64,000 nucleotides of DNA from Rhodoblastus sp963704565 (GTDB taxonomy: Bacteria; Pseudomonadota; Alphaproteobacteria; Rhizobiales; Beijerinckiaceae): assembly GCA_963704565.1 (NCBI GenBank), contig OY969917.1, positions 3,472,001-3,536,000 of the forward strand, in the 5' to 3' direction. The translations under genes and the position numbers were made by a program. Shown piece after piece: positions 51,709-60,033 of this stretch; within the stretch, counting starts at the first letter, position 1; every line of letters starts with the position of its first letter. Below the pieces are notes generated by a model that saw nothing but the letters and a program-made list of their open reading frames with translations, was not told the DNA's origin and did not search any database.

Positions 51709-52788
51709 ATGCCAAACTTGATCGCCAAACTGGCGAGCATCGGTAATTCCGGTCTTCGTGGCCGGCTGATCGGCCTCTATTCCGTGCTGATCGGCGCCAA
51801 TATATTCGTCTGGATGTGGGCGCTGGCGGCGCTGCACGACAAGCCGGTCCTGATGGGAACCGCGCTGCTCGCCTATACATTCGGCCTGCGGCATGCGGTC
51901 GACGCCGATCATATCGCGGCGATCGATAATGTGACGCGCAAGCTGATGCAGCAAGGCCAAAGGCCAGTTGGCGTCGGCTTGTACTTTTCCCTGGGCCATG
52001 CGGCCGTCGTGGTCATTCTGTCGATCGCGGTCGCTTTCGCGGCTTCGCAGGTGCAAGGAAAATTCGCCTCGCTGAAGGCTTTCGGAGATGTCGCGGGAAC
52101 CCTGGTTTCGGCACTGTTCCTGTTCGCCATCGCCATTTTCAATATCATCGTGCTGGTCTCGATCTACCGCTCGTTCAACGCCGTGCGGCGGGGCGGCAAT
52201 TTTGTCGAAGACGATTTCGACATGTTGCTCAACAGCCGAGGCTTCCTCGCGCGCTTCTTCCGTCCGCTGTTCAAGCTCGTGACCAAGAGCTGGCATATGT
52301 TTCCGATCGGCTTTTTATTCGGCCTTGGCTTTGACACCGCCACGGAAGTGGCCTTGTTCGGCATTTCCGCGACGCAGGCCTCGAATGGCTCGTCTCTTGC
52401 CATTGTCCTGGTGTTTCCGGCGCTGTTCGCGGCGGGCATGACGCTGATCGACACGACGGACGGCATATTGATGCTGGGGGCCTATGGCTGGGCCTTCATG
52501 AAGCCGATCCGCAAGCTTTATTACAATATGACGATCACGGCGGTGTCCGTCCTCATCGCCCTGGTGGTCGGCGGGCTGGAGACGCTCAATCTGATCGCGG
52601 ACGAACTCGGACTTGCCGGCCAAGGCGGCTTCTGGGGGGCGATCGGCTCGATCAACGACAATTTCGGCGTTCTCGGCTTCGCGATTATCGGCCTGTTCCT
52701 GCTGAGCTGGGTTGTTTCGGTCGCGTTTTACAAGTTCAAGGGTTACGACAAGCTCGAAGTGAATGTCGCGGAAGTCCGACTTTCCTGA
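51709..52788 (+). CDS. Nickel/cobalt permease (NiCoT), probable cobalt importer
   Basis: 359 residues with eight hydrophobic segments. The metal motif GLRHAVDADHIAAIDN, YFSLGHAAVV, LGFDTATEVA and the final LGAYGWAFMKPIRK define NiCoT (HoxN/NixA/NhlF). The family carries nickel, cobalt or both; the B12 riboswitch indicates cobalt. The upstream extension of the frame to 51580 runs through the riboswitch end and is not translated. It is the intact counterpart of the pseudogene at 11322-12238. Confidence 0.93.
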   Translation: MPNLIAKLASIGNSGLRGRLIGLYSVLIGANIFVWMWALAALHDKPVLMGTALLAYTFGLRHAVDADHIAAIDNVTRKLMQQGQRPVGVGLYFSLGHAAVVVILSIAVAFAASQVQGKFASLKAFGDVAGTLVSALFLFAIAIFNIIVLVSIYRSFNAVRRGGNFVEDDFDMLLNSRGFLARFFRPLFKLVTKSWHMFPIGFLFGLGFDTATEVALFGISATQASNGSSLAIVLVFPALFAAGMTLIDTTDGILMLGAYGWAFMKPIRKLYYNMTITAVSVLIALVVGGLETLNLIADELGLAGQGGFWGAIGSINDNFGVLGFAIIGLFLLSWVVSVAFYKFKGYDKLEVNVAEVRLS

Positions 52789-52830
52789 CACTGGCTTCAA
52801 GTGGCGGCCGAAGTCGCTAGAACCTCCCGC

Positions 52831-53454
52831 TCAGACCCGGCGCCAGGGGAGGGCGGTGTTGCGCTGCCAGTCCGCGCGGTGGAGCAGGGGCGTGTCATCG
52901 GTGAATTCGGGCCATCCGAGGCAGATATAGGCGGAAAAACGCCAGTTCGGCGGGGCGCCGAACAGATTCGCGATGCATCCGGGCTCCAGGATGGAGACCA
53001 GGCCCAGACCCAGATTTTCCGCCCGCGCCGCCAGCCAGAGCGCATGGATCGCCATGGCGGTGGATTGCTCCAGCGTTTCCGGCATGGTCTGACGCCCCAC
53101 GCCATGGCCGGCTTCGGGGGCGAGATCGGTGAAGACGGCGAGCTGCACCGGCGCCTTGTCCAGCCCGGCGAGCTTGAGCCGGGCATAGGCGGCGGCCTGT
53201 TCGCCCTCATAAAGCGCGGCGGCGTGGGCGTTGCAGCGCGTGAATTCCCGTCTCACGGCGGCGCGCAGCTCCGGGCTTTCCACCATCAGCACCCGCCAGG
53301 GCCGCGAATTGCCGACCGAGGGCGCAAGCTCCATCGCCTGCTGCAGCCGTTCCAATATCGCGGGCGGCACCGGATCGGCGCGGAAATGCCGGACATCGCG
53401 CCGCCAGCGCATCAGTTCGGCGAGGGTCTCGGCGGTGGAGGGGGGAAACTGCAT
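52831..53454 (-). CDS. bluB: 5,6-dimethylbenzimidazole synthase (BluB)
   Basis: 207 residues of the nitroreductase fold. RWRRDVRHFRADPVP, ELAPSVGNSRPWRVL and a LGLVSILEPG block match BluB. It breaks down reduced FMN with O2 to form the lower ligand of B12. It ends the minus-strand run cobL-E-M-B-bluB, with cobB ending only 2 bases upstream of it. Confidence 0.93.
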   Translation of the reverse strand: MQFPPSTAETLAELMRWRRDVRHFRADPVPPAILERLQQAMELAPSVGNSRPWRVLMVESPELRAAVRREFTRCNAHAAALYEGEQAAAYARLKLAGLDKAPVQLAVFTDLAPEAGHGVGRQTMPETLEQSTAMAIHALWLAARAENLGLGLVSILEPGCIANLFGAPPNWRFSAYICLGWPEFTDDTPLLHRADWQRNTALPWRRV

Positions 53455-53456
53455 GG

Positions 53457-54782
53457 TTATGGCGCCATTCGCGGGTCATCCGCGATCACGTGAAAGAACG
53501 AGCCGGTGACGTGGCCGCGCCGCGAGCCGACAGGCGCCGCCTCGCCGCCATAGGCGTCGCGCGCCAGCGCGAAAGGCGGGTCGTCGCCCTGGGTCTCGAC
53601 GGTCGCGTAATGGAACTCGTGGCCGAGCAGAATTTTTCCGCGCGGCCCCAGCGCGCCATCCGCCGCCAAGGCGGCGCGGCGATAGCCCAGCGTCATCCGC
53701 CGTTTGAAGAAACTGGTGGAGACGGAGAGCAGGCCGGCCATCGGGTGGCGAATCCCCTCGGCGTCGGTCAGCGCGGCGCCGAGCGCCATATAGCCGCCGC
53801 ACTCGCCGTGAACCGGTTTTTTTTCCGCGAATTCTCTCAATCCGTCGAGAAAAGTCCTGGCGCTCGACAGGCGGCCGGCGTGCAATTCCGGATAGCCGCC
53901 GGGCAGCCAGCATATGTCGGCGTCGGGCGGCGGCGGTTCGTCCTGCAAGGGCGAGAAAAAGCTGATTTCCGCCCCGGCGCGCCGCCAGCCCAGCAGCAGA
54001 TGCGGATAGATGAAGGAAAAGGCGGCGTCGCGGGCGAGCGCGATGCGCTGTCCCGGCGGTTTCAGCGCATTGGCGCGCGCCGGGCCGCAGGAGAGCGGCG
54101 CCGCCGCCTGGCGCAGGGCGTCGAGATCGACATGAGCGGCGACGAAAGCGGCGAGCCTGGCGATCTTGGCGTCGAGATCGTCGGTGTCGGCGGCCTGGAC
54201 GAGGCCGAGATGGCGCTCGGGCAAAGAGATCGCCTTTTCGCGCGGCAGCGCGCCGAAGATCGGCAATCCGACCGTTTCGAGCGCGGTCCTGGTCAGGCGG
54301 GCGTGGCGTTCGCTCGCCACCTTGTTGAGGATGACGCCGCCGAACTTGAGGCGCGGATCGTATTCGGCGCAGCCCTTGGCGATGGCCGCCGCCGTCTGCG
54401 CCTGGCCCGAAACATCGAGGATCAGCACCACCGGCAGGCCGAGAACGCTGGCGAGATCGGCGGAGGAGCCGGTGCGGCCTATGATTCCCGGCGCGCCGTC
54501 GAACAGCCCCATCGAGGCCTCGGCGATCAGCAGTTCGGCGCCTTCGGCGTTGGCGGCGGCGAGGCCGGCGATCAGCGGCTCGTCCATCGCCCAGCTGTCG
54601 AGATTCAGGCTCGGACGCCCGGTCGCCGCCGCGTGAAAGGCGCTGTCGATATAGTCCGGCCCGGATTTGACCGGCGCGACGCTGAGCCCGCGCTCGCGAA
54701 AGGCCCGCATCAGCCCGAGCGCCACAATGGTCTTGCCGCTGCCTGAGCGCGGCGCGGCGAGGAGAAAGCCGCGCGCGCTCAT
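53457..54782 (-). CDS. cobB: Hydrogenobyrinic/cobyrinic acid a,c-diamide synthase (CobB)
   Basis: 441 residues from MSARGFLLAAPRSGSGKT at 54782 (4-base overlap with cobM; a longer frame is inside cobM). N-terminal Walker-type site APRSGSGKTIVALG, DYIDSAFH, and C-terminal glutamine amidotransferase with WLPGGYPEL and catalytic Cys in GECGGYMALG, ending with FHYATVE and GHVTGSFFHV. It amidates the a and c acetate groups before cobalt insertion. Confidence 0.94.
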   Translation of the reverse strand: MSARGFLLAAPRSGSGKTIVALGLMRAFRERGLSVAPVKSGPDYIDSAFHAAATGRPSLNLDSWAMDEPLIAGLAAANAEGAELLIAEASMGLFDGAPGIIGRTGSSADLASVLGLPVVLILDVSGQAQTAAAIAKGCAEYDPRLKFGGVILNKVASERHARLTRTALETVGLPIFGALPREKAISLPERHLGLVQAADTDDLDAKIARLAAFVAAHVDLDALRQAAAPLSCGPARANALKPPGQRIALARDAAFSFIYPHLLLGWRRAGAEISFFSPLQDEPPPPDADICWLPGGYPELHAGRLSSARTFLDGLREFAEKKPVHGECGGYMALGAALTDAEGIRHPMAGLLSVSTSFFKRRMTLGYRRAALAADGALGPRGKILLGHEFHYATVETQGDDPPFALARDAYGGEAAPVGSRRGHVTGSFFHVIADDPRMAP

Positions 54783-55549
54783 GAGGCCCCGCCGCGCCCG
54801 GGCCGGTAACGGCGCAGATAGTCGTTGTCGTAGAGCGCGCTCTCGCGGAAATCCTGCGCCGCCAGCGCCCGGCCGACCAGGACCAGCGCGCTGCGCTCGA
54901 CCGGCGCTTCGGCGAACAGCGCCTCGATGTTGGCCAGCACGCCCCTTACGATATGTTCCTCCGGCCAGGAGGCGCGAAAGACGATGGCGACCGGGCAATC
55001 GGGCCCCAGGATTGGCGTCAGCTCCGCGACCACGCGGTCGAGCGCATGGATCGACAGGTGGATCGCCAAGGTCGCGCCGGTGCGCGCGAAAGCGGCGAGA
55101 TTTTCGTTTTTTGGCATGGCGGAAGCGCGTCCGCCGGTGCGGGTGAGCACGAGCGATTGCGCGAGTTCCGGCACGGTGAGTTCGCGCCGCAGCGCCGCCG
55201 CGCTCGCCGCGAAAGCCGGCACGCCCGGCGTCACGTCGTAAGCGATGCCGAGGCGGTCGAGGCGCCGCGTCTGCTCGGCGAGCGCGCTCCAGATCGACAG
55301 GTCGCCCGAATGCAGCCGCGCGACATCCTCGCCCGCTTCATGGGCGCGCAGGAATTCGGCCTCGATCTGGTCGAGGCTCATCGGCGCGGTGTCGACAATT
55401 CGCGCGCCGGGCGGGCAATAGCGCAGCAGTTCCTTCGGCACCAGCGAGCCGGCATAGAGGCAGACCGGCGAACCCGCGATCAGGTCGCGGCCGCGCAAAG
55501 TGATGAGGTCCGGCGCGCCCGGCCCGGCGCCGATGAAATGCACGATCAT
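54779..55549 (-). CDS. cobM: Precorrin-4 C11-methyltransferase (CobM)
   Basis: 256 residues. MIVHFIGAGPGAPDLITLRG, CLYAGSLVPKELL, RLHSGDLSIW and PGVPAFAASAAALRREL identify CobM/CbiF. It uses S-adenosylmethionine to methylate C11. Overlaps at both ends (cobB, cobE) show tight translational coupling. Confidence 0.95.
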   Translation of the reverse strand: MIVHFIGAGPGAPDLITLRGRDLIAGSPVCLYAGSLVPKELLRYCPPGARIVDTAPMSLDQIEAEFLRAHEAGEDVARLHSGDLSIWSALAEQTRRLDRLGIAYDVTPGVPAFAASAAALRRELTVPELAQSLVLTRTGGRASAMPKNENLAAFARTGATLAIHLSIHALDRVVAELTPILGPDCPVAIVFRASWPEEHIVRGVLANIEALFAEAPVERSALVLVGRALAAQDFRESALYDNDYLRRYRPGRGGAS

Positions 55550-55932
55550 GAACGATCCTCCAGGCCGATGGCGACGGCGCAGGAAACGCCGTCCTGACTG
55601 AATTTGGCGAGCACAAGACGCGAGCCGGCGCCCGCGCCGACCAGCGCTGCGGCTTCGGCGAGACTGCCGACGCCGGCCAGGGCCTGAACGCGGGCCGAGC
55701 GCGAGACGACATCGGAGCCGCGCGCGCGCAAAGCCGCCTCGGCATGGAAAACCAGCGCCAGCCCAAGGCTTTCCGCCGCTTGCCGCAGGCTCTCGCTGTG
55801 GCGTTTGCGCTCGCTCGCGTGCAGCGTCGCGGCGTCGACGCCAGCGCGTTCGAGCGCCTGCTGCACGGCGCAAGCAACTGCCTCGGCGCTCGCCGTCGAA
55901 CTGAAGCCTATGCCCAAAGCCGCGCGCGTCAT
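55546..55932 (-). CDS. cobE: Cobalamin biosynthesis protein CobE (CbiG C-terminal-like)
   Basis: 128 residues. LGIGFSSTASAEAV, a central TLHASERKRHSESL and SDVVSRSARVQALAGVGSLAEAAALVGAG match CobE, the homologue of the CbiG C-terminal domain. Its exact role in the aerobic pathway is not settled. It overlaps both cobL and cobM by 4 bases. Confidence 0.88.
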   Translation of the reverse strand: MTRAALGIGFSSTASAEAVACAVQQALERAGVDAATLHASERKRHSESLRQAAESLGLALVFHAEAALRARGSDVVSRSARVQALAGVGSLAEAAALVGAGAGSRLVLAKFSQDGVSCAVAIGLEDRS

Positions 55933-57152
55933 GGCTTGACCACGCTCCATTGCACGCTCGGCATGGCGGGGCGGAAGCCGAGAAAACGGCCGACCGGCGC
56001 GGCATGGGCGAATTGACTTTGCAGCAGCTCGCCGCCGCGGCGTCTCTGCGCGGCGAAAAGATCGGCCTGGCTTTCGAGCGTCACCGCATTGACCACCAGC
56101 CGTCCGCACGGCAGGAGCGCCGACCAGCAGAAATCGAGCAGGCCCGGCGCGGTGAGGCCGCCGCCGATGAAAATGGCGTCGGGCCGCTCCAGCCCGGCAA
56201 GCGCTGCCGGCGCCTCGCCCTCGACCACGGTCAGTTGCGGAACGCCGAGCGCCGCCGCGTTGCGGCTTATGCGGGCGCAACGCTCTGCCTTCCGTTCGAC
56301 GGCGATCGCGCGGGTCAAAAGATCGGCGAGCAGCCATTCGATGGAAATCGAACCCGCCCCGGCGCCGACATCCCACAACAGCTCGCGCGGCCGCGGCGCG
56401 AGCTGGGCGAGCGTCACCGCGCGCATTTCGCGTTTGGTGATCTGCCCGTCATGCTCGAACCAGTCGTCGGGCAGGCCGGCGGCGCGCGGCGGAATGCGCG
56501 AGCCTTCGCCGTGAACTTCGATCGCCACGGTGTTGAGCGGATCGACGCCGGCGAGGTCGAAATTTTTGGCCGAAGCAGCGCGCAACCTTTCACGCGGGCC
56601 GCCCATCGCCTCGCAGACGGTGAGTCGGGACGCGCCAAGCCCGCGTTCGCTCAGCAAAGCAGCGAGTTTTTTCGGCGTCTCGCCGTCCCAGGACAGCGCC
56701 AGCACGCGGGCGTTCTGGTGCAGATGCGGGACGATCTTTTCGAGCGTGCGGCCGTGCAGGGTCACAAGAGCGCAATCCTGCAAGGCCCAGCCCAGCCGGC
56801 TCGCGGCGAGGCTGAAAGCGGAAGCGCGCGGCAGGCAGAGGATTTCGGCGGGCGGCACGATCCGGGCGAGCAGCGAGCCGACGCCGTAAAAGAACGGATC
56901 GCCGGTCGCCAGCACCACCACCGGCTCGCCGCGCAAGCTGAGAATTTCGGGGAAGGCGTCCTGCAGAGGCGACGGCCAGGCCCGCCGCGCGCCGCTGGTC
57001 TCGCCGATCAGCCGCAAATGCCGCGCGCCGCCGATCACCAGACGCGCTTGCGCGATCCGCTGCTTCGCGGGTAAGGACAGGCCGTCGAGGCCGTCCTCGC
57101 CAAGCCCGACGATGGTCAGCCAAGGGGTCGTCAACGAAGGGGTCGCGCTCAT
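55929..57152 (-). CDS. cobL: Precorrin-6Y C5,15-methyltransferase, decarboxylating (CobL)
   Basis: 407 residues, two domains. N-terminal (CbiE-like): WLTIVGLGEDGLDGLS, LATGDPFFYGVG, LPRASAFSLAASRLGW. C-terminal (CbiT-like): REMRAVTLAQLAPRP, LLWDVGAGAGSISIEW, IFIGGGLTAPG. It methylates C5 and C15 and decarboxylates the acetate side chain. It starts 26 bases from the divergent cobK. Confidence 0.95.
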   Translation of the reverse strand: MSATPSLTTPWLTIVGLGEDGLDGLSLPAKQRIAQARLVIGGARHLRLIGETSGARRAWPSPLQDAFPEILSLRGEPVVVLATGDPFFYGVGSLLARIVPPAEILCLPRASAFSLAASRLGWALQDCALVTLHGRTLEKIVPHLHQNARVLALSWDGETPKKLAALLSERGLGASRLTVCEAMGGPRERLRAASAKNFDLAGVDPLNTVAIEVHGEGSRIPPRAAGLPDDWFEHDGQITKREMRAVTLAQLAPRPRELLWDVGAGAGSISIEWLLADLLTRAIAVERKAERCARISRNAAALGVPQLTVVEGEAPAALAGLERPDAIFIGGGLTAPGLLDFCWSALLPCGRLVVNAVTLESQADLFAAQRRRGGELLQSQFAHAAPVGRFLGFRPAMPSVQWSVVKP

Positions 57153-57178
57153 CGGCCGAAGCTCGCGAAAGGCGCCGC

Positions 57179-57925
57179 ATGAAAATTCTTGTGCTCGGCG
57201 GCTCCAGCGAAGCGGGCGTGCTCGCCCGCGCGCTCAGCCTCCGCGCCGACCTCGCCGCGATCTTGTCGCTCGCCGGGCGCACCGCCAGCCCCGCCGCCTT
57301 GCCGCTGCCGACGCAAATCGGCGGTTTCGGCGGCGTCGCAGGGCTGATTGGATATTTGAAAGCCGAAGGGGTCGATGCGGTGATCGACGCCACCCACCCC
57401 TTCGCGGCGCAGATGAAGCGCCATGCGGCGCAGGCCTGCGCCGCGACGCGGACGCCGCTCTGCGCCTTCACCCGCGCCCCCTGGATCGCCGGCGAGGGTG
57501 ACGACTGGATCGAGGTCGACGACGCGCCTTCCGCCGCCCGCGCGCTGGGGGAGACGCCCCGGCACGTCTTTCTCGCCATCGGGCGTCAGCAGGCGGGCGT
57601 CTTCGCCGGCCCGTCGCCGCATCGTTTCGTCCTGCGCGCCATCGACGCGCCTTCCCCTGACGCCCTGCCGGCTTCGCTCGATCTCGTTCTGGCGCGCGGG
57701 CCTTTCACGCTCGATGACGAAATCGCGCTGATGCGGGAGAAAAACATCGACATCGTGGTGAGCAAGAACGCCGGCGGCGAGGCGACGCGGGCCAAGATCG
57801 ACGCGGCGCGCGAACTGCGGCTGCCCGTGGTGATGATCCGCCGCCCGCCGGCGCCGGCGCGCCCCACATTCGAAACGCTCGAAGGCGTTGTGGCGTGGAT
57901 CGAGGCTCATCGGCCCGCTCCGTAA
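57179..57925 (+). CDS. cobK: Precorrin-6A reductase (CobK)
   Basis: 248 residues. MKILVLGGSSEAGVLARAL, GGFGGVAGLIGYL, VIDATHPFAAQMKRHA and the C-terminal KNAGGEATRAKIDAAREL are typical of CobK/CbiJ. It reduces the ring with NADPH. It is the only plus-strand gene inside a minus-strand stretch; its end overlaps cobJ by 19 bases. Confidence 0.94.
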   Translation: MKILVLGGSSEAGVLARALSLRADLAAILSLAGRTASPAALPLPTQIGGFGGVAGLIGYLKAEGVDAVIDATHPFAAQMKRHAAQACAATRTPLCAFTRAPWIAGEGDDWIEVDDAPSAARALGETPRHVFLAIGRQQAGVFAGPSPHRFVLRAIDAPSPDALPASLDLVLARGPFTLDDEIALMREKNIDIVVSKNAGGEATRAKIDAARELRLPVVMIRRPPAPARPTFETLEGVVAWIEAHRPAP

Positions 57926-58671
57926 AAACGCGGGGTGAGCAGGAAGGGGCGCTGGCCGGCCCGCGCGATCGAGTGCGTGGTCGTCGCACCGATGATGACC
58001 AAAGTGCTCATGTCGGCCAGGCCCGGATCGGCTTCGCCCAATGTGGTGAGGACGATGCGCTCGTCGGGTCGGCCGACCGCGCGGGCGAAGGCGACCGGCG
58101 TCGCGAGCGGGCGCAGCTTGCGCAGCAGCGCGAAAGCGTCGTGGATTTGGGTCGGCCGGGCGCGCGAGGCGGGATTGTAGAGCGCGATGACGAAATCGCC
58201 GGCGCAGGCCGCTTCGAGCCGGCGCGTGACGATCGACCACGGCTTCAGATTGTCGGACAGCGAAATCGCGCAGAAATCGCCGCCGAGCGGCGCGCCGAGC
58301 CGGGCGGCGGCCGCCTGCATGGCGCTGACGCCCGGCAATATTTCGATGTCGAGGCTTCGCCATGCCTCGGGGCCGTTTTCCAGCGCTTCCAGCACCGCCG
58401 CCGCCATGGCGAAGACGCCGGGATCGCCGCCCGAGACGACGCCGACGATCCGCCCGCCCGCCGTCAGATCCAGCGCATGGCGCGCCCGGTCGATTTCGAC
58501 GCGATTGTCGCTGGCGTGAATGGTGAGGCCCTGGCGCGGCGCGACGCGCTCGACATAGCTGAAATAGCCGACGAGGTCGGTGATCGCCGCCAGCGCCGCG
58601 CTCGCTTCCGGCGTCAGCCACGCGGCCGGCCCCGGCCCGAGTCCGATCACATAGAGCTTGCCGGCGCTCAC
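57907..58671 (-). CDS. cobJ: Precorrin-3B C17-methyltransferase (CobJ)
   Basis: 254 residues. LYVIGLGPGPAAWLTPEASAAL, DLVGYFSYVER, VSGGDPGVFAMAAAVLE and PGVSAMQAAAARLGAPLGGDF match CobJ/CbiH. It methylates C17 with ring contraction. It overlaps cobI by 4 bases. Confidence 0.95.
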   Translation of the reverse strand: MSAGKLYVIGLGPGPAAWLTPEASAALAAITDLVGYFSYVERVAPRQGLTIHASDNRVEIDRARHALDLTAGGRIVGVVSGGDPGVFAMAAAVLEALENGPEAWRSLDIEILPGVSAMQAAAARLGAPLGGDFCAISLSDNLKPWSIVTRRLEAACAGDFVIALYNPASRARPTQIHDAFALLRKLRPLATPVAFARAVGRPDERIVLTTLGEADPGLADMSTLVIIGATTTHSIARAGQRPFLLTPRFYGAGR

Positions 58672-59393
58672 GGGCGCCGTCCCTGACCGGGGACCAGGAC
58701 GATCGAGAAATAGGGCGCCTCGTCATCGGTTTTTTGCGCGAGAGGCAGCACCTTTTCCTCGGGCATCGCGCCGCGTTCGACATAGATCGCGCGTTCAAGC
58801 CGGCCCGTCGCCGCCAGGGCGCGGCGCACCTTGGCGAAATTCTTGCCCAGCTTCATCACCACCGCCGCGTCGCTGCTTGCGAGCCGTTCGACCAGCGCCG
58901 CATAGGGCAGGGTGCCCGGCACAATGGTCATCACGTCGTCGCCCCAGGCCATGGGCGCGCGCGCCGCCGCGGCGCAGCCCGCCATGCCGGTGACGCCGGG
59001 CACGATCTCGGTGGCGAATTCGTCCTTCAGCCGCACGAAGAGATGCATGAACGAACCGTAGAAGAGCGGGTCGCCCTCGGCAAGCAGGGCGACGTCGAGG
59101 CCCCGCCGCAACCGCTCGGCCAGTTTCGCGGTCGCCTCGGCATAGAAGCGCGACAGCGCGGCGATATAGTCGGGATGGTCGAACGGGATTTCCGTGGTCA
59201 GCGGATAGCCGAGCGGCAGTTCCTCGCAGGTCTTGGGAATCCAGCGGTCGGCGATGGTGCGCGCATTGCCGCGCCGACCCGACTTGGTGAAATAAGCCAC
59301 GACGGGACAGGCGCCGATCAGTCGCACCGCCTTGACGGTGAGAAGTTCGGGGTCGCCCGGCCCGAGGCCGACGCCATAAAGTCGTCCGGCCAA
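58668..59393 (-). CDS. cobI: Precorrin-2 C20-methyltransferase (CobI)
   Basis: 241 residues from a TTG at 59393 (MAGRLYGVGLGPGDPELLT), which has AAGGAG 7 bases upstream; the frame runs on to 59474 but only inside cobH. The body has LLAEGDPLFYGSFMHLF and PGVTGMAGCAAAARAPMAWGD-type blocks. It adds the C20 methyl group to precorrin-2. Confidence 0.94.
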   Translation of the reverse strand: MAGRLYGVGLGPGDPELLTVKAVRLIGACPVVAYFTKSGRRGNARTIADRWIPKTCEELPLGYPLTTEIPFDHPDYIAALSRFYAEATAKLAERLRRGLDVALLAEGDPLFYGSFMHLFVRLKDEFATEIVPGVTGMAGCAAAARAPMAWGDDVMTIVPGTLPYAALVERLASSDAAVVMKLGKNFAKVRRALAATGRLERAIYVERGAMPEEKVLPLAQKTDDEAPYFSIVLVPGQGRRP

Positions 59394-59397
59394 GATT

Positions 59398-60024
59398 TCA
59401 CTCCTTCGCGCTGGCAAGCGCATTGACCGCCGCCGCCGCCATCGCGCTGCCGCCGCGCCGTCCCCGCACCACAATATGCGGGCTGCCCGGAAAAGCGATC
59501 AGCGCCTCCTTCAATTCGGCGGCGCCGACGAAACCGACCGGCATGCCGATGATGCAGGCCGGACGCGCCGCGCCCTCGGCGAGGATTTCGAGCAGCCGGA
59601 ACAAGGTCGTCGGCGCATTGCCGATCGCCACCACAGCGCCGCCCAGCCGCTCGCGCCACAGATCGACCGCGACCGCCGAGCGCGTCATGCCGCGCGCCTT
59701 GGCGAGCGCGGGAACGGAAGGGTCCGACAAAGTGCAGATCACTTCGTTGTTGGCCGGCAGGCGCGCGCGCGTGACGCCATGGGCGACCATTTGCGCGTCG
59801 CAGAAGATCGGCGCGCCGGCCGCAAGAGCCGCCGCGCCCGCTTCGGCCGCGCCCGGCGCGAAAACCATGTCGGCGGCGACGTCGGGCATGCCGCAGGCGT
59901 GGATGACGCGCACCGCGACGCGCTCCTCGATCCCGGAAAAACGTCCAAGCTGCGCCTCGGCGCGGATGATGGCGAAGGAGCGCCGGTAAATTTCGTCGCC
60001 CTCGCGGATATAATCGTAGCTCAT
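59398..60024 (-). CDS. cobH: Precorrin-8X methylmutase (CobH)
   Basis: 208 residues. The catalytic His lies in RVIHACGMPDVAADM; IFCDAQMVAHGVTRAR, AIGNAPTTLFRLLE and GMPVGFVGAAELKEAL are family blocks. It moves the methyl group from C11 to C12, giving hydrogenobyrinic acid. It follows cobN by 9 bases. Confidence 0.96.
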   Translation of the reverse strand: MSYDYIREGDEIYRRSFAIIRAEAQLGRFSGIEERVAVRVIHACGMPDVAADMVFAPGAAEAGAAALAAGAPIFCDAQMVAHGVTRARLPANNEVICTLSDPSVPALAKARGMTRSAVAVDLWRERLGGAVVAIGNAPTTLFRLLEILAEGAARPACIIGMPVGFVGAAELKEALIAFPGSPHIVVRGRRGGSAMAAAAVNALASAKE

Positions 60025-60033
60025 CTCGATCCG

